NCBI GenBank assembly: GCA_900102235.1
Contig: FMVL01000004.1
Coordinates: forward strand, 259,745-323,744
Direction of reading: 5' to 3'
Length of the DNA stretch: 64,000 nt
DNA from: Lachnospiraceae bacterium XBB2008
Lineage (GTDB): Bacteria > Bacillota > Clostridia > Lachnospirales > Lachnospiraceae
Below, one piece after another: positions 26,957 to 36,637 of this stretch (its first letter is position 1; each line of letters starts with the position of its first letter). The notes beneath the pieces were generated by a model that was not told where the DNA came from, did no database searches, and was given only the letters and a program-made list of their open reading frames with translations. A program made the position numbers and the translations under genes.

Positions 26957-29383
26957 CTATCTAAACTTCTCTACATAATATGATGAATACTTAGATAGTT
27001 CATCATCCAAAGCATCATACCCCATCTCTTCCATAAGCGTAGGAAGGTCAGAGAAAAGATTCGTACCCAAGCCCAGTCTGTCACCTTCTATCTTAAAACC
27101 GGCTGCCGCAAGGATGGTCGGAAACATATCCATCGAATCAAACTCCCGCTTCTTAATGTGAGCATTAGCCACTATATCTTCATCAACATTGATAAATGCA
27201 TCATATACTGTCCGGTCATAGTCATCTACCTCCTCAACCAGATCTTTGTCCATCCTTGGGTGATCTCCCATTATGACGATCACAGTGTCCTCATAAAATG
27301 GCTGCTCTTTGCACCAGTCTATGAAATCACATAACTGCCTGTCTGCACAAACGACCACATTAGCCAACTGATCGGGATATTCGTCATCACACAGATCACA
27401 AACATATCCGCTCACATGATGCGTATCCACAGTCAACATTGTCAGATTAAATCGGTCTCCGGATTCATATAAATCGTTAAGTCTATCCTTGGCGATTTCA
27501 TACAGGTATTTATCCTCAAACCCCCACCATACAACTCTGCCCTTGTCAAAGTACCGATCTGACTCAGCAGAAAAATAATCATATATCTCATAATCGCCAT
27601 GGTTTCTAAAGAATGCAGCACGCCCTGCAAAATCAGCATCAGATCCGCATAAGAACATCTGCCGATATTCGTTAGCCTCAAGGATATTCCCTAAGCCAAC
27701 TACCCCGGCTGCGCAATCATCTCCTGCCTCGTTACCTTGTACAGGGAATGAAAAGGGAATCCCCAGCGTTGTAGAAAACAATGCACTATATGTCCATGTA
27801 GTCCCGTTGACCGCATGCCATCCGCCAAGACCGGGCGTATTCGAAAAATTCGTATTTTCAGTCGCAAGGCGTGTAAGCCCGGGAATATAATTATTCTTCG
27901 GCTGCTTACCCCCATCTGCAACTGATGCATATGTTGTTTCCAGGCTCTCTACATATATTATCAAAAGATTCTTTGGATTATCTACGGTGATATATACCTG
28001 TTCAGGATCAATATAGCGTTCCTCATAAATAGTTGTTTCATGTATCCTATCACTCACATAGTCACTGATACATAATTCCTGATCTGCATATCGTAATTGA
28101 ACAAATAGAATAAAAAGCATTATCACAGCGATAACTGCTGCAAATCTATTTAAGGCGGATATGGCTACACCTCCGGTCCCCCTGCTGATATCCATTTTAT
28201 GGATAAGTAATTGAGCACATACAATAGAGACCATAACGATTAACAAGATAATCCCATTCCTGATAAGTATTCTGTATACGTCTTCAAGGAATCCCGTATC
28301 CGCGCCCTGCATGGGACCTATGATCGTATAGATGATTTCCTCAAAAGACACACCAAATGTATCCCTATACCATCTGCTCAACGGGCCTATTGTAATGACA
28401 AAATATGTAAGGATCGGGAAAAGAATATAAGAGGTAATAAGACACACCTTCCCAAGGCGATCCCAAAATCCGTCAGATATCTTAGTTGCTATTTTCTGAA
28501 CTACCAGAGGATAAAGAAATGTAATATATAATCCGGCAAATAATCTCAGAACAAAAATGATATGTACAGCATAAGATGATCCTCCTGCCAATCTGCTCAC
28601 AGGATAGTAGATAAAGAGTAAAACTCCCACACCTATCACAAACCTGACGAATCGCTCAATAAAAGATCCTTTAATCTCATAATGCACCAGTCGTCGCTCC
28701 AGCAGCCACCCAGATAAAAATCCGAGACCAGCTCCTGCATCTGCGGTAAATCCGGATGAGATCATTATCAAAACTATGATCATGCAAGATATCACACATA
28801 CGATCACATCGCGTTTTGACCGGATAATATCTTCATTCTCTACCCACTGTATTGTTTTCTTAGAGACCAGTATGATGATCAATCCCAGCAGAAATGAGCC
28901 TATAACATCTAATAAACCTGTGGCGCCGGAATATATGCGTGAAACAGCAATAAGAAGGATAACAATAACATAACCTATGGCCGATAAAAAACCGGATATG
29001 CGCTTCGATGACCTTTCGAGCAATGCGGTCAGGGCCAAAATACCCCATGATGATATGGTTCCAGTGGTATGTGCCGAAGGAAACGAGTATTCATCAGAAA
29101 CGACAGTGTGATCCATTAATCCTATTCTGTCATCTCTGATATACGGCCTTTCAATTTCAAATAATCTCTTAAGGTATTGCGTGATACTACCGGAATATGA
29201 AAGTGAGAAAGCCATAAGCTGTCCAGCTCTCTTATCCACACACCAAAATATCAATGCGACTAACAGATAAGTGACCGGCCACTGTCCAAGTCCGGAAATA
29301 CTCGCAAAGAAAAGATCAGAAAAATCGGAAGATAATTTATTCAATTGTGTAAAGATTTCAAAACTATATAAGTTACTTACCAA
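26957..29383 (-). CDS. PAP2-like domain fused to OpgB/LTA-synthase-like phosphoglycerol transferase
   Basis: 808 residues. Residues 1-200 form a PAP2-like membrane domain, similar to the start of the 21876-24692 protein (WCVDKRAGQL in both). K-x6-RP (KRLFEIERP) and PSAH are present, but motif three reads SRIYSGATGLLD: the catalytic His is a Thr. Further helices run to ~430. Residues ~469-808 are a sulfatase-fold enzyme: IIYVESLE (metal Glu ~479), NGTTWT (~527-531, nucleophile Thr as in OpgB GTGWT), DTHH (~653) and GDHP (~707). It should move phosphoglycerol from phosphatidylglycerol outside the membrane. Starts with TTG, overlapping the licD stop by 7 bp. Confidence 0.85.
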   Translation of the reverse strand: MVSNLYSFEIFTQLNKLSSDFSDLFFASISGLGQWPVTYLLVALIFWCVDKRAGQLMAFSLSYSGSITQYLKRLFEIERPYIRDDRIGLMDHTVVSDEYSFPSAHTTGTISSWGILALTALLERSSKRISGFLSAIGYVIVILLIAVSRIYSGATGLLDVIGSFLLGLIIILVSKKTIQWVENEDIIRSKRDVIVCVISCMIIVLIMISSGFTADAGAGLGFLSGWLLERRLVHYEIKGSFIERFVRFVIGVGVLLFIYYPVSRLAGGSSYAVHIIFVLRLFAGLYITFLYPLVVQKIATKISDGFWDRLGKVCLITSYILFPILTYFVITIGPLSRWYRDTFGVSFEEIIYTIIGPMQGADTGFLEDVYRILIRNGIILLIVMVSIVCAQLLIHKMDISRGTGGVAISALNRFAAVIAVIMLFILFVQLRYADQELCISDYVSDRIHETTIYEERYIDPEQVYITVDNPKNLLIIYVESLETTYASVADGGKQPKNNYIPGLTRLATENTNFSNTPGLGGWHAVNGTTWTYSALFSTTLGIPFSFPVQGNEAGDDCAAGVVGLGNILEANEYRQMFLCGSDADFAGRAAFFRNHGDYEIYDYFSAESDRYFDKGRVVWWGFEDKYLYEIAKDRLNDLYESGDRFNLTMLTVDTHHVSGYVCDLCDDEYPDQLANVVVCADRQLCDFIDWCKEQPFYEDTVIVIMGDHPRMDKDLVEEVDDYDRTVYDAFINVDEDIVANAHIKKREFDSMDMFPTILAAAGFKIEGDRLGLGTNLFSDLPTLMEEMGYDALDDELSKYSSYYVEKFR

Positions 29384-30987
29384 ATCTCTATATCCGAATT
29401 AAAGTAATGTGACGGTTTACGTACTGACATCCTAGGGAATTCCATATAGTTGTTGTATCTCATATCATGAAGTTGGGCATCATAATCAGATGGAGCCATC
29501 ACCTCTATAGATTCAAACGGCAATCGCTGCCCCTCACCAAAATGTGCGATTGGATACTTCAACTCGATACATCTGATAGCGCATGATTCCATAATATAAT
29601 CTGTTGCCCGCCTGTTGAAATTCCCGCTGCGCGCAAAAGCGTCATACCAAAAAGCAAGAAAGCGCATCGGAAATGCTTTACCAATAGTATTAAGTACTTT
29701 CATCAGCTTTATGGTTCTATCAGGGATCAATATCCGATATTCATCATAATTTATATGGGGTCTATGGCCCATCATCATGTTATATATCCCCTTCATGGCG
29801 CCGATAGCTATGTTATGGACAATCTTACTCTTGTGTGCGCGATCACACACATATATGTCAATAAATGCCCTGTCTTCTATGTCTGCTGTAGCTTTGCCAT
29901 GCACCTTATCAAATACCTTAACAGGAATATGATCTTTCATATAAAACAATCTGGGCATGCAGTCAAGAAAAACACCACCGCCTATATCAGGATAATCAAT
30001 GAACTGAAATGTGTCATTATCCTTATTCCATATCCTTCGGGCTATTCTCTTTAATTTCTTATAATCTTCTCTGGGCATAGCAAGATCTATATCATCATCC
30101 CAGGGTATCATTCCCTGATGACGTACTAGTCCTATCAGTGAGCCACATATGAAATAATATCTGAGTCCATTTTCAACGCATACTCTATCAAATTCTGACA
30201 TCAATTCGGTCAGTATCATGTGATCCTTTTTTATGTACTCGGCCTCTTTGGTGGCTGCGATGCCAAATTCCTCCAACCGAGATACACTGTCAAAGAAAAG
30301 CATTGTTCGATAGTCATAGTTGCCCATTTCAAGAATCTGTTTCTTGATCGCTTCATAATCACGACTACAGATAACGACCAGAATGTCATCTGCCGATTCA
30401 TTCATTATCCTCTTTGGCGAATCAATATATACACCCGAAACATCTATACCCTGTCTGTCCGGGTTATTATCCACAGCATATGAAGGATTATACTTCGACC
30501 CGTAATCCCTCATAAATGCTTCAAAATACCTCCCAGCGCCAAACAGTATCAGTTTCTGATCTCTGGTCAGATCAGAGCAAGCCACCCTAAGCGAACCGCC
30601 ATCAGACACAGGCAAATAACTCTCCGTTTCAAGTGAGATCAATGTACAGCCACGATCCTCCAAATACGCTCTGTCAGCCAGAAATTTCTTGCCATATTCT
30701 GTTCCATACCAAAGTGCATCAAATTCTATTTCTTCATGCATAACCCGGTAGTTCAGATGAGCTGCATCTATAATACGCACATCACTAAACCATCCGGTCT
30801 CCATCATCATATCTCTGAAAGATGAAACATCATAAGGTATATCACCGTATAATCTGGCAATAACCCACTCATCCGGAATTCCTAAGATGAATTTTTCACA
30901 TTCGTCTGAAATTGCATGCATCCATTCATAATCTCCCAAATTCCGGGATAAAATAACGGACATACAATAACCCAAACTAAAATTCAT
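29377..30987 (-). CDS. LicD-family phosphotransferase with N-terminal Rossmann-like module
   Basis: 536 residues. Residues 1-140 are unrecognised; 144-235 are a Rossmann-like module (LILFGAGRYFEAFM, YAVDNNPDRQG); 260-536 are the LicD domain with CGSLIGLVRHQGMIPWDDDI and the metal-binding DDDID at 297-301. Expected to transfer phosphocholine or a related phospho-group to a glycan. AGGAGG stands 10 bases before the ATG. It begins 32 bp after the ABC-operon terminator, so it heads its own two-gene unit with the PAP2-phosphoglycerol transferase gene, with which it overlaps by 7 bp. Confidence 0.87.
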   Translation of the reverse strand: MNFSLGYCMSVILSRNLGDYEWMHAISDECEKFILGIPDEWVIARLYGDIPYDVSSFRDMMMETGWFSDVRIIDAAHLNYRVMHEEIEFDALWYGTEYGKKFLADRAYLEDRGCTLISLETESYLPVSDGGSLRVACSDLTRDQKLILFGAGRYFEAFMRDYGSKYNPSYAVDNNPDRQGIDVSGVYIDSPKRIMNESADDILVVICSRDYEAIKKQILEMGNYDYRTMLFFDSVSRLEEFGIAATKEAEYIKKDHMILTELMSEFDRVCVENGLRYYFICGSLIGLVRHQGMIPWDDDIDLAMPREDYKKLKRIARRIWNKDNDTFQFIDYPDIGGGVFLDCMPRLFYMKDHIPVKVFDKVHGKATADIEDRAFIDIYVCDRAHKSKIVHNIAIGAMKGIYNMMMGHRPHINYDEYRILIPDRTIKLMKVLNTIGKAFPMRFLAFWYDAFARSGNFNRRATDYIMESCAIRCIELKYPIAHFGEGQRLPFESIEVMAPSDYDAQLHDMRYNNYMEFPRMSVRKPSHYFNSDIEIW

Positions 30988-31018
30988 AAATCCCTTACCT
31001 CCTGCCTACAATTCACAG

Positions 31019-31045
31019 AAAAACAGGGAGATCGAGATCTCCCTG
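31019..31045 (-). terminator. Rho-independent terminator after the ABC exporter genes
   Basis: Minus strand: a perfect 9-bp stem (CAGGGAGAT / ATCTCCCTG, 31024-31045) with a 4-base loop, followed by five T residues (31019-31023). It lies 16 bases after the stop of the ATPase gene and closes the long gene run that starts near 54 kb. Confidence 0.9.
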
Positions 31046-31061
31046 CTCAAAACATTTGATC

Positions 31062-31790
31062 TTATAGTTGCATAGATTCATCATATGCCTTCAGGACCTC
31101 AGTTGTGTCTCCGAGCATCATAAATTGACCATCATTAATCCATAATACCTGATCACAGAATTGCTCAAGGGTATTTGTTGCATGAGAAACGATCAGTACA
31201 GTCCTATCTGATAACATGAGTTCTTCCATCTTTTTAAATGACTTCTTTCTGAAGTGTTCATCGCCAACTGACAAAACCTCATCTACCAACATAATATCCG
31301 TATCCAAAATAGCAGTAACAGCAAAAGAGAGTTTTGAATACATACCCGATGAATATGTTCTGACCGGGCGGTCGATAAACTCACCCAATTCAGAGAATTC
31401 AATGATATCATCCATGCGATCTTTTACGTAATCCAGCTTACAGCCCAGAAGCATTCCGGATTTTAATATATTCTCCCGGCCGGTATTATTTGCATTAAAA
31501 CCGATACCGATTGCCATCAGCGACACTCTGTTACCATGAGTATCTATGGTACCTTCATCCGGCTGAAATATTCCGGCAACAGACCTTAACAAAGTAGTTT
31601 TTCCGGATCCGTTCCTACCGACTATTCCAAGAATCTCCCCCTGTTTCACGGAGAAAGAGACATCATTAACGGCACGAAAGACATCGGCTTTACGAACCTC
31701 ACCTTTAGAAAAAGAGCGCGCCAATCTCATATGAGACAAGTCTCTGTAATCTATACTTACATGGTCTACATCTAATGCTACTTTCTTCAT
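31062..31790 (-). CDS. ABC exporter ATPase, TagH/Wzt-like
   Basis: 242 residues. Walker A GRNGSGKTT, signature YSSGMYSKL, Walker B DIMLVDEVLSVGD, His switch VSHAT. The N-terminal extension before the fold (VSIDYRDL to FRAVNDVSF) is the form seen in teichoic acid and O-antigen exporters of the TagH/Wzt/RfbE group. It has no C-terminal glycan-binding extension. The ATG overlaps the permease stop (TAATG). Powers export of the finished polymer or lipid-linked chain. Confidence 0.93.
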   Translation of the reverse strand: MKKVALDVDHVSIDYRDLSHMRLARSFSKGEVRKADVFRAVNDVSFSVKQGEILGIVGRNGSGKTTLLRSVAGIFQPDEGTIDTHGNRVSLMAIGIGFNANNTGRENILKSGMLLGCKLDYVKDRMDDIIEFSELGEFIDRPVRTYSSGMYSKLSFAVTAILDTDIMLVDEVLSVGDEHFRKKSFKKMEELMLSDRTVLIVSHATNTLEQFCDQVLWINDGQFMMLGDTTEVLKAYDESMQL

Positions 31791-33097
31791 TAAATCACCT
31801 TTACATATCCATTTTCATTCTTATATACGATATGAATCCCTATATAACTAATCAGTAGAGATATGATAATCCACAATACGATTAACGGAACATTAGATAC
31901 AGTATTATATAATAAAGCGCGTCTCATAGTGTCCACAAACATTGATGCCGGATTCACGCAGATCATTACCACATTAAGCGGATGTGGCAACGAAGTAATG
32001 ACATCATAGAATATTCCGGACAGGAACATCATCATCTGGAGCAAAATACCGACAGCATAAGAAAGGTCATCAATATATACTCCATAATGAAGAAATATCA
32101 TGCCAACCCCAAATGAAAAAATGATCATCAGTAAATAGGTCGGAATTATCCAAAAAGCAGCAATTCCAATATGCACTTTAAAGATTATCAGCATAGGTAT
32201 TAGTACTATCAGAGAGAACAATAACTTAAAGAAATCAAGTATCATATTAGTGATAAGCAAAACATGCTTGGGGACATATATTTTAGTAACAATATCCCTG
32301 TTATTCCTTACACACTTCACACTATAGTTCAGAACCTTACTAAAGAACGTCCACATAAGTAGCGATGAATAGACGAATGTAGCATAATTCTGAATTGAAT
32401 TACCCATAATCTTGCCAAAAACCACAACATACACGAGCATATTGAATAGAGGTTCAAGCAACCACCACAATCGGTTCAGGTATGAATTAGCCACCTCAGC
32501 TTTAAGATCCGCATTGGCAGCAAAGACCATATACTGTCTATATTCCTTTATTTCAGAACAAAACTTTCGAATCTCATATATCGGTCCATGATTGTTTCGA
32601 TTATCCGGGTCAATCTTCTCTCCAAGTGCATTTAGCAGAATCCATATAAGTAGTGTTAATACCAATAGCCCCTCGGAAAACAATATACGTTCAAGGACAG
32701 CTGAATGAGAAGCTTCCCGCAGTAAATCACATGCCTCGGAATTAAGCACGACTGAATCTCCCTCTATAATTCCGTAAGAAGGAAAAGCACCGGTCGTAAT
32801 CTTATCCACGCATATTGACTCAAAATGCCTGCTTATCCTTATTTCGTCTATAGTGGCCTCCGATATGCCCGGGCAATCCATTGTATAAGAACTCAACTTA
32901 TCGACTTCAGCCGGACTGAGTGAAAATACGTACTTATCCGTAGAGGAATCAACGATCACTTTTATCGGTTGATTGGCAACAGGATACAATCCGCATGTTG
33001 CCACTCCAAGAAAAAATAAAACGAGAAATACCCTTTTTAGAATATATATGATTCTCAAATGTTTTGTGTTATTCAAATTATTGCTTCTCCTAATCAT
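31790..33097 (-). CDS. ABC-2 polysaccharide/teichoic acid exporter permease with N-terminal extracytoplasmic extension
   Basis: 435 residues, longer than the ~260-280 of TagG/Wzm. The ABC-2 part is residues ~165-435: cytoplasmic EIKEYRQYMVFAANADLKAE, NSYLNRLWWLLEP, six helices, and LSGIFYDVITSLPHPLNVVM, typical of TagG/Wzm. Ahead of it lie one helix (~15-37), an extracytoplasmic domain of ~100 residues (~40-140) and a second helix (~145-165). The extra domain is not recognised. Overlaps the preceding gene by 8 bp and the ATPase by 1 bp. No Wzx flippase or Wzy polymerase was found in the window, so this is the only visible export route. Confidence 0.88.
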   Translation of the reverse strand: MIRRSNNLNNTKHLRIIYILKRVFLVLFFLGVATCGLYPVANQPIKVIVDSSTDKYVFSLSPAEVDKLSSYTMDCPGISEATIDEIRISRHFESICVDKITTGAFPSYGIIEGDSVVLNSEACDLLREASHSAVLERILFSEGLLVLTLLIWILLNALGEKIDPDNRNNHGPIYEIRKFCSEIKEYRQYMVFAANADLKAEVANSYLNRLWWLLEPLFNMLVYVVVFGKIMGNSIQNYATFVYSSLLMWTFFSKVLNYSVKCVRNNRDIVTKIYVPKHVLLITNMILDFFKLLFSLIVLIPMLIIFKVHIGIAAFWIIPTYLLMIIFSFGVGMIFLHYGVYIDDLSYAVGILLQMMMFLSGIFYDVITSLPHPLNVVMICVNPASMFVDTMRRALLYNTVSNVPLIVLWIIISLLISYIGIHIVYKNENGYVKVI

Positions 33098-35300
33098 TTG
33101 AGGTTTCTAATGAACCCTTTATCGAATCACGGATCATTGTTGAACATGTAGTTTCCGTATATGGAAGAAACACTATCGTAGCACCATGTTCCTCAAGCCA
33201 CGCCTTCTGTTCGAGCCACCAGCCATTATCGGCATAATCACTTCCACAGAATTGAATGTCAAAGTGGTATTTTTCAAACGCTTCAATTGTACCACAGAAT
33301 TTATATGGTACACCAACCACTTCATCCACATAGCGACAAGACTTCAAAACCTCGATGCGTTCGTCAAAAGGGATAATCGGATTTTTATTCTTTCGAGTCC
33401 TAACATATTCATCTGATGTAACACCGACTATAAGATAATCACATCTTTCCTTAGCTCTTCTTAGGATATTCACATGACCGATATGGAACAGATCAAATAC
33501 TCCGGAAATATATCCGACCGTATACCGCCTTCCGGTATAGTTGTGGTCACTGTGATTATCAGCTATACGATTAATCTCCCTCGAAGCAGAACTCTGTCTG
33601 CCTTCATATATGTAATGCGCATCATATATCCCAATAGATGTGACACCATTTTTTTCTAACTGTTCTATTATTGCAGTATAATCTTTTACACAGACTACAA
33701 CTTTATATTTTTCTGCCTCTTTAGTAAGAACCTCGGGAGATTTTATCTGAAAGCCACAAAATACCTTCCCCCACTTCGTGAGATCATTATCAATAATCCC
33801 GCTAATCTCCAGTTCATTTCCATACATGGAAATAAACTTTTCTGCGTAATTTCCTGCGCCAAAAACATACACTTTTGTATCATATATATCAGAAAAGCAG
33901 GTTTCTTTATACAAATCGATATTCACACCTTCTAACCTCGTACGATTCTCTTTGATCATTTCCGGATTAACGCTCGACAATTTATTCTCAGTCATACAGT
34001 GAATAGAATTGATAAAACTACGTTCTATACTGGATATACTCTCAAGTCCCTTAATCATATCATATCGTTCCAGAAAAAAAGTGATTGGTACAATCTTTTG
34101 ATATGCGGGATTATCATATATAATGATGAGTGTCCGCCATAAGATTACATTTAATGGCAACTCATCGACACAAAACTCCTGATCAAATACAACGTAGTGA
34201 TCTCCATCCCAGAAACAGTTGAGTGGTACCAGATCCATAAAACCTTTTTCTAGAATAGGCCCCGTATCATCAGATACTCGAATAATCGGGGAAGATTGTA
34301 TTATCAAATCCCGAAAGTCATCAACTCGCTTAATAAACAATTCGACATCGGTAAGAAGGCAGTTATGTATGTAGGTATTAGCAGATTCACTCGAAAAATA
34401 CGGCATTTCATAACCAAAATCGCGCAAATGCCCTTCTACTACATTGACTCCCCTTTGCTTTAGATAATCTATGTTACCGGCCAGGTTCTTCAATGTTTTG
34501 ATCCCGGATGGATATATGGCCCTTTTTATGACAACATCAGGATAGACCAATGTTATCATAGCCTCTTCTTTTGATCTTTCACTTGATAACGTAATGGCAT
34601 TGACATTGGAAAACACAGAATTCAAACTACACTCAACTAAGTATGAATCAGCCATCTGGTGAAAAATACCGTTTTCTATCAGTGCATCACATATGTGGCC
34701 TTCGTGCATGATTATGTGAGTCGAATCAAAATACCTGCCTACGAGTCTTGTCCCCATTTTCTCGTTAGGTAGATAGTTTTCCGACACAATTAAAGAGGGA
34801 GCGGATAGATCCGGAAAAACAGAATAATACTTAAAATGATTAATGCCGGCTTGATCCAGCATTCTCCTGGATTCAGCCTGAGAATAGCATCGATTAATTG
34901 GTTTATTATCCGTAAACAAATAGTTTTCAGGTCCGTCAAACAGGCCTCCGGTAAATGGATCTTTCTCACCGCAGAAATACTTTATTCCGAGGCGATTATG
35001 CATTCCTAACAAAATAATCCCATCGGGATTAAGATGTCTATTCAGTGATGACAGTATCATAATCGAGTCGGACAACTCTACTATGTCGACTGCCAATATA
35101 TAATCAAATGAATCCCCTGAGACGATAATACCATCCAGTTTTTCATTATCATCAGTTGTTCCAATGTGAAAAGCAGCGACAAAATGACCTTGTTCGCGCA
35201 ACCATTGTACAACTCCATATCCAAGATTTATACAAAGAAATCTGGATTTTGGCCGATAATCATACCATATGAATAAAAGGTCATTCTGCTCCATAAACAT
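33090..35300 (-). CDS. Multidomain protein: methyltransferase-like + kinase-like + Rossmann module + cytidylyltransferase
   Basis: 736 residues from the first ATG. Residues ~1-190 resemble a SAM methyltransferase (LNPDGIILLGMHNRLGIKYF), though the N-terminal SAM loop is poor. Residues ~200-460 look like an amino-sugar-kinase-type fold with DQEF near 380. Residues ~475-575 are a Rossmann-like module (VYVFGAGNYAEKFI). Residues ~591-725 are a cytidylyltransferase of the TagD/GCT/ECT type: GYISGVFDLFHIGHVNILRR with HxGH, and ETTCSTMIRD. It may make CDP-glycerol or another CDP-alcohol for the glycerophosphotransferase at 54280 (inference). The middle domain call is weak. Confidence 0.75.
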   Translation of the reverse strand: MFMEQNDLLFIWYDYRPKSRFLCINLGYGVVQWLREQGHFVAAFHIGTTDDNEKLDGIIVSGDSFDYILAVDIVELSDSIMILSSLNRHLNPDGIILLGMHNRLGIKYFCGEKDPFTGGLFDGPENYLFTDNKPINRCYSQAESRRMLDQAGINHFKYYSVFPDLSAPSLIVSENYLPNEKMGTRLVGRYFDSTHIIMHEGHICDALIENGIFHQMADSYLVECSLNSVFSNVNAITLSSERSKEEAMITLVYPDVVIKRAIYPSGIKTLKNLAGNIDYLKQRGVNVVEGHLRDFGYEMPYFSSESANTYIHNCLLTDVELFIKRVDDFRDLIIQSSPIIRVSDDTGPILEKGFMDLVPLNCFWDGDHYVVFDQEFCVDELPLNVILWRTLIIIYDNPAYQKIVPITFFLERYDMIKGLESISSIERSFINSIHCMTENKLSSVNPEMIKENRTRLEGVNIDLYKETCFSDIYDTKVYVFGAGNYAEKFISMYGNELEISGIIDNDLTKWGKVFCGFQIKSPEVLTKEAEKYKVVVCVKDYTAIIEQLEKNGVTSIGIYDAHYIYEGRQSSASREINRIADNHSDHNYTGRRYTVGYISGVFDLFHIGHVNILRRAKERCDYLIVGVTSDEYVRTRKNKNPIIPFDERIEVLKSCRYVDEVVGVPYKFCGTIEAFEKYHFDIQFCGSDYADNGWWLEQKAWLEEHGATIVFLPYTETTCSTMIRDSIKGSLETSND

Positions 35301-35319
35301 CAACTCTTATTTCCCGGAC

Positions 35320-36627
35320 CTACCACCAATCAACATGCCGTTGTTGAATGCAATGAATAACTAACTCATTATATCTATTCATAGCTCTCAACTTCTCTGT
35401 CAGTCGCGGAACTTCCATATCATCGGATGAAATCAACATCAAGCCATCAGGATCCGATTCGCCAATTGAAATCAACGGAATTATGCTTGCTTCCATCGCA
35501 TGATTTATCCCCAACTCCAGTCCGATAATTCCATCGATGTGCACTCCTGCTGCCACTAAATATTCTGTCAGATTATGAATTATGTCTAAAGAGCTACCAT
35601 AGATATAGACAGGATGGATTGTTTTGAGTTGTTTCAACAAATTGTAATCAGAAATATCAAATTCCTGTAACACCGCCTCACAGAATCTGTCAAAGCCAAA
35701 AATAATGCTATGAACAAGCGACCACTCATAATCATCCCAATAACGATGGTCCAAAAAGCCACAGTAAAAATCACTTTTAAGTTCTTCGTATACTTTAGTT
35801 AGAAACTTTATCTTCTCATCTTTAACTAATCGGTGAAGAGTAAAACGATAACTAATGAATTTAGTCTTAACCAATATCGGAAAAAGATCCATATTATTCC
35901 TATTTGAAATGAATCTTTTCATTTCCTCAACTTCACTAAAAATATTAAATACTTTTTTTGATTCATTGCTGGAAGAATCAGCATTGTTCTGCCTATACAG
36001 TATTATGGCTCTTTTCATAAAATATGCAGAAGCAGCAGATGCCCATATCTTAAAAGCAAAAGATGTATCTTGATAACTCGCTCCCGGAGTATTTAAGAAT
36101 CTTATCTCATTTTCATCCAAAAAGCGTTTTTTATATATCGCGCTCCAAATAGATGGGGCTGTAAAAAACAATTCCGGGTGATCACTAACAGATATCTTCA
36201 AACCATATTGTTCTTGCCAAAGATTCTCATATACGTCATTTTGACCAGTTTCTGAGTTATATATAGAATAATTGCCTTTTACAACATCTACTCTAGATTC
36301 CAAGGCAATCATCAGCAGATCATACAATGCATTCTCTGCAACTATGTCATCACTCTCAACTATTGAAACATACTCGCCACAGCATTGCTCCAACCCTATG
36401 TTTAAACTGTTTCCATACCCACTGTTTTCCTTATCAACAAGGATAAAACGAGAATCTTTTTGAACGAATCCTTCAATTATCTGTTTGGATCCATCTGTTG
36501 ATCCATCATTGATACATAACACCTCCATATCCTCAATGGGTTGTTTTGCAATACTTTGAAGACATTCACTTAAATATTTTTCTACATTATAGATAGGAAC
36601 TAATACGGAAAGTGTAATTCTGCTCAT
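35320..36627 (-). CDS. Glycosyltransferase family 2
   Basis: 435 residues. GT-A start SVLVPIYNVEKYLSECLQS, INDGSTDGS and VESDDIV (DxD-type) are all present. The C-terminal ~90 residues (VYIYGSSLDIIHNL onward) look like a worn copy of the Rossmann-like module found on its neighbours. AGGA precedes the ATG. Transfers a sugar from a nucleotide donor in the cytoplasm; donor unknown. Gaps of 10 and 19 bp to its neighbours support one transcript. Confidence 0.88.
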   Translation of the reverse strand: MSRITLSVLVPIYNVEKYLSECLQSIAKQPIEDMEVLCINDGSTDGSKQIIEGFVQKDSRFILVDKENSGYGNSLNIGLEQCCGEYVSIVESDDIVAENALYDLLMIALESRVDVVKGNYSIYNSETGQNDVYENLWQEQYGLKISVSDHPELFFTAPSIWSAIYKKRFLDENEIRFLNTPGASYQDTSFAFKIWASAASAYFMKRAIILYRQNNADSSSNESKKVFNIFSEVEEMKRFISNRNNMDLFPILVKTKFISYRFTLHRLVKDEKIKFLTKVYEELKSDFYCGFLDHRYWDDYEWSLVHSIIFGFDRFCEAVLQEFDISDYNLLKQLKTIHPVYIYGSSLDIIHNLTEYLVAAGVHIDGIIGLELGINHAMEASIIPLISIGESDPDGLMLISSDDMEVPRLTEKLRAMNRYNELVIHCIQQRHVDWW

Positions 36628-36637
36628 CAATCAAATC

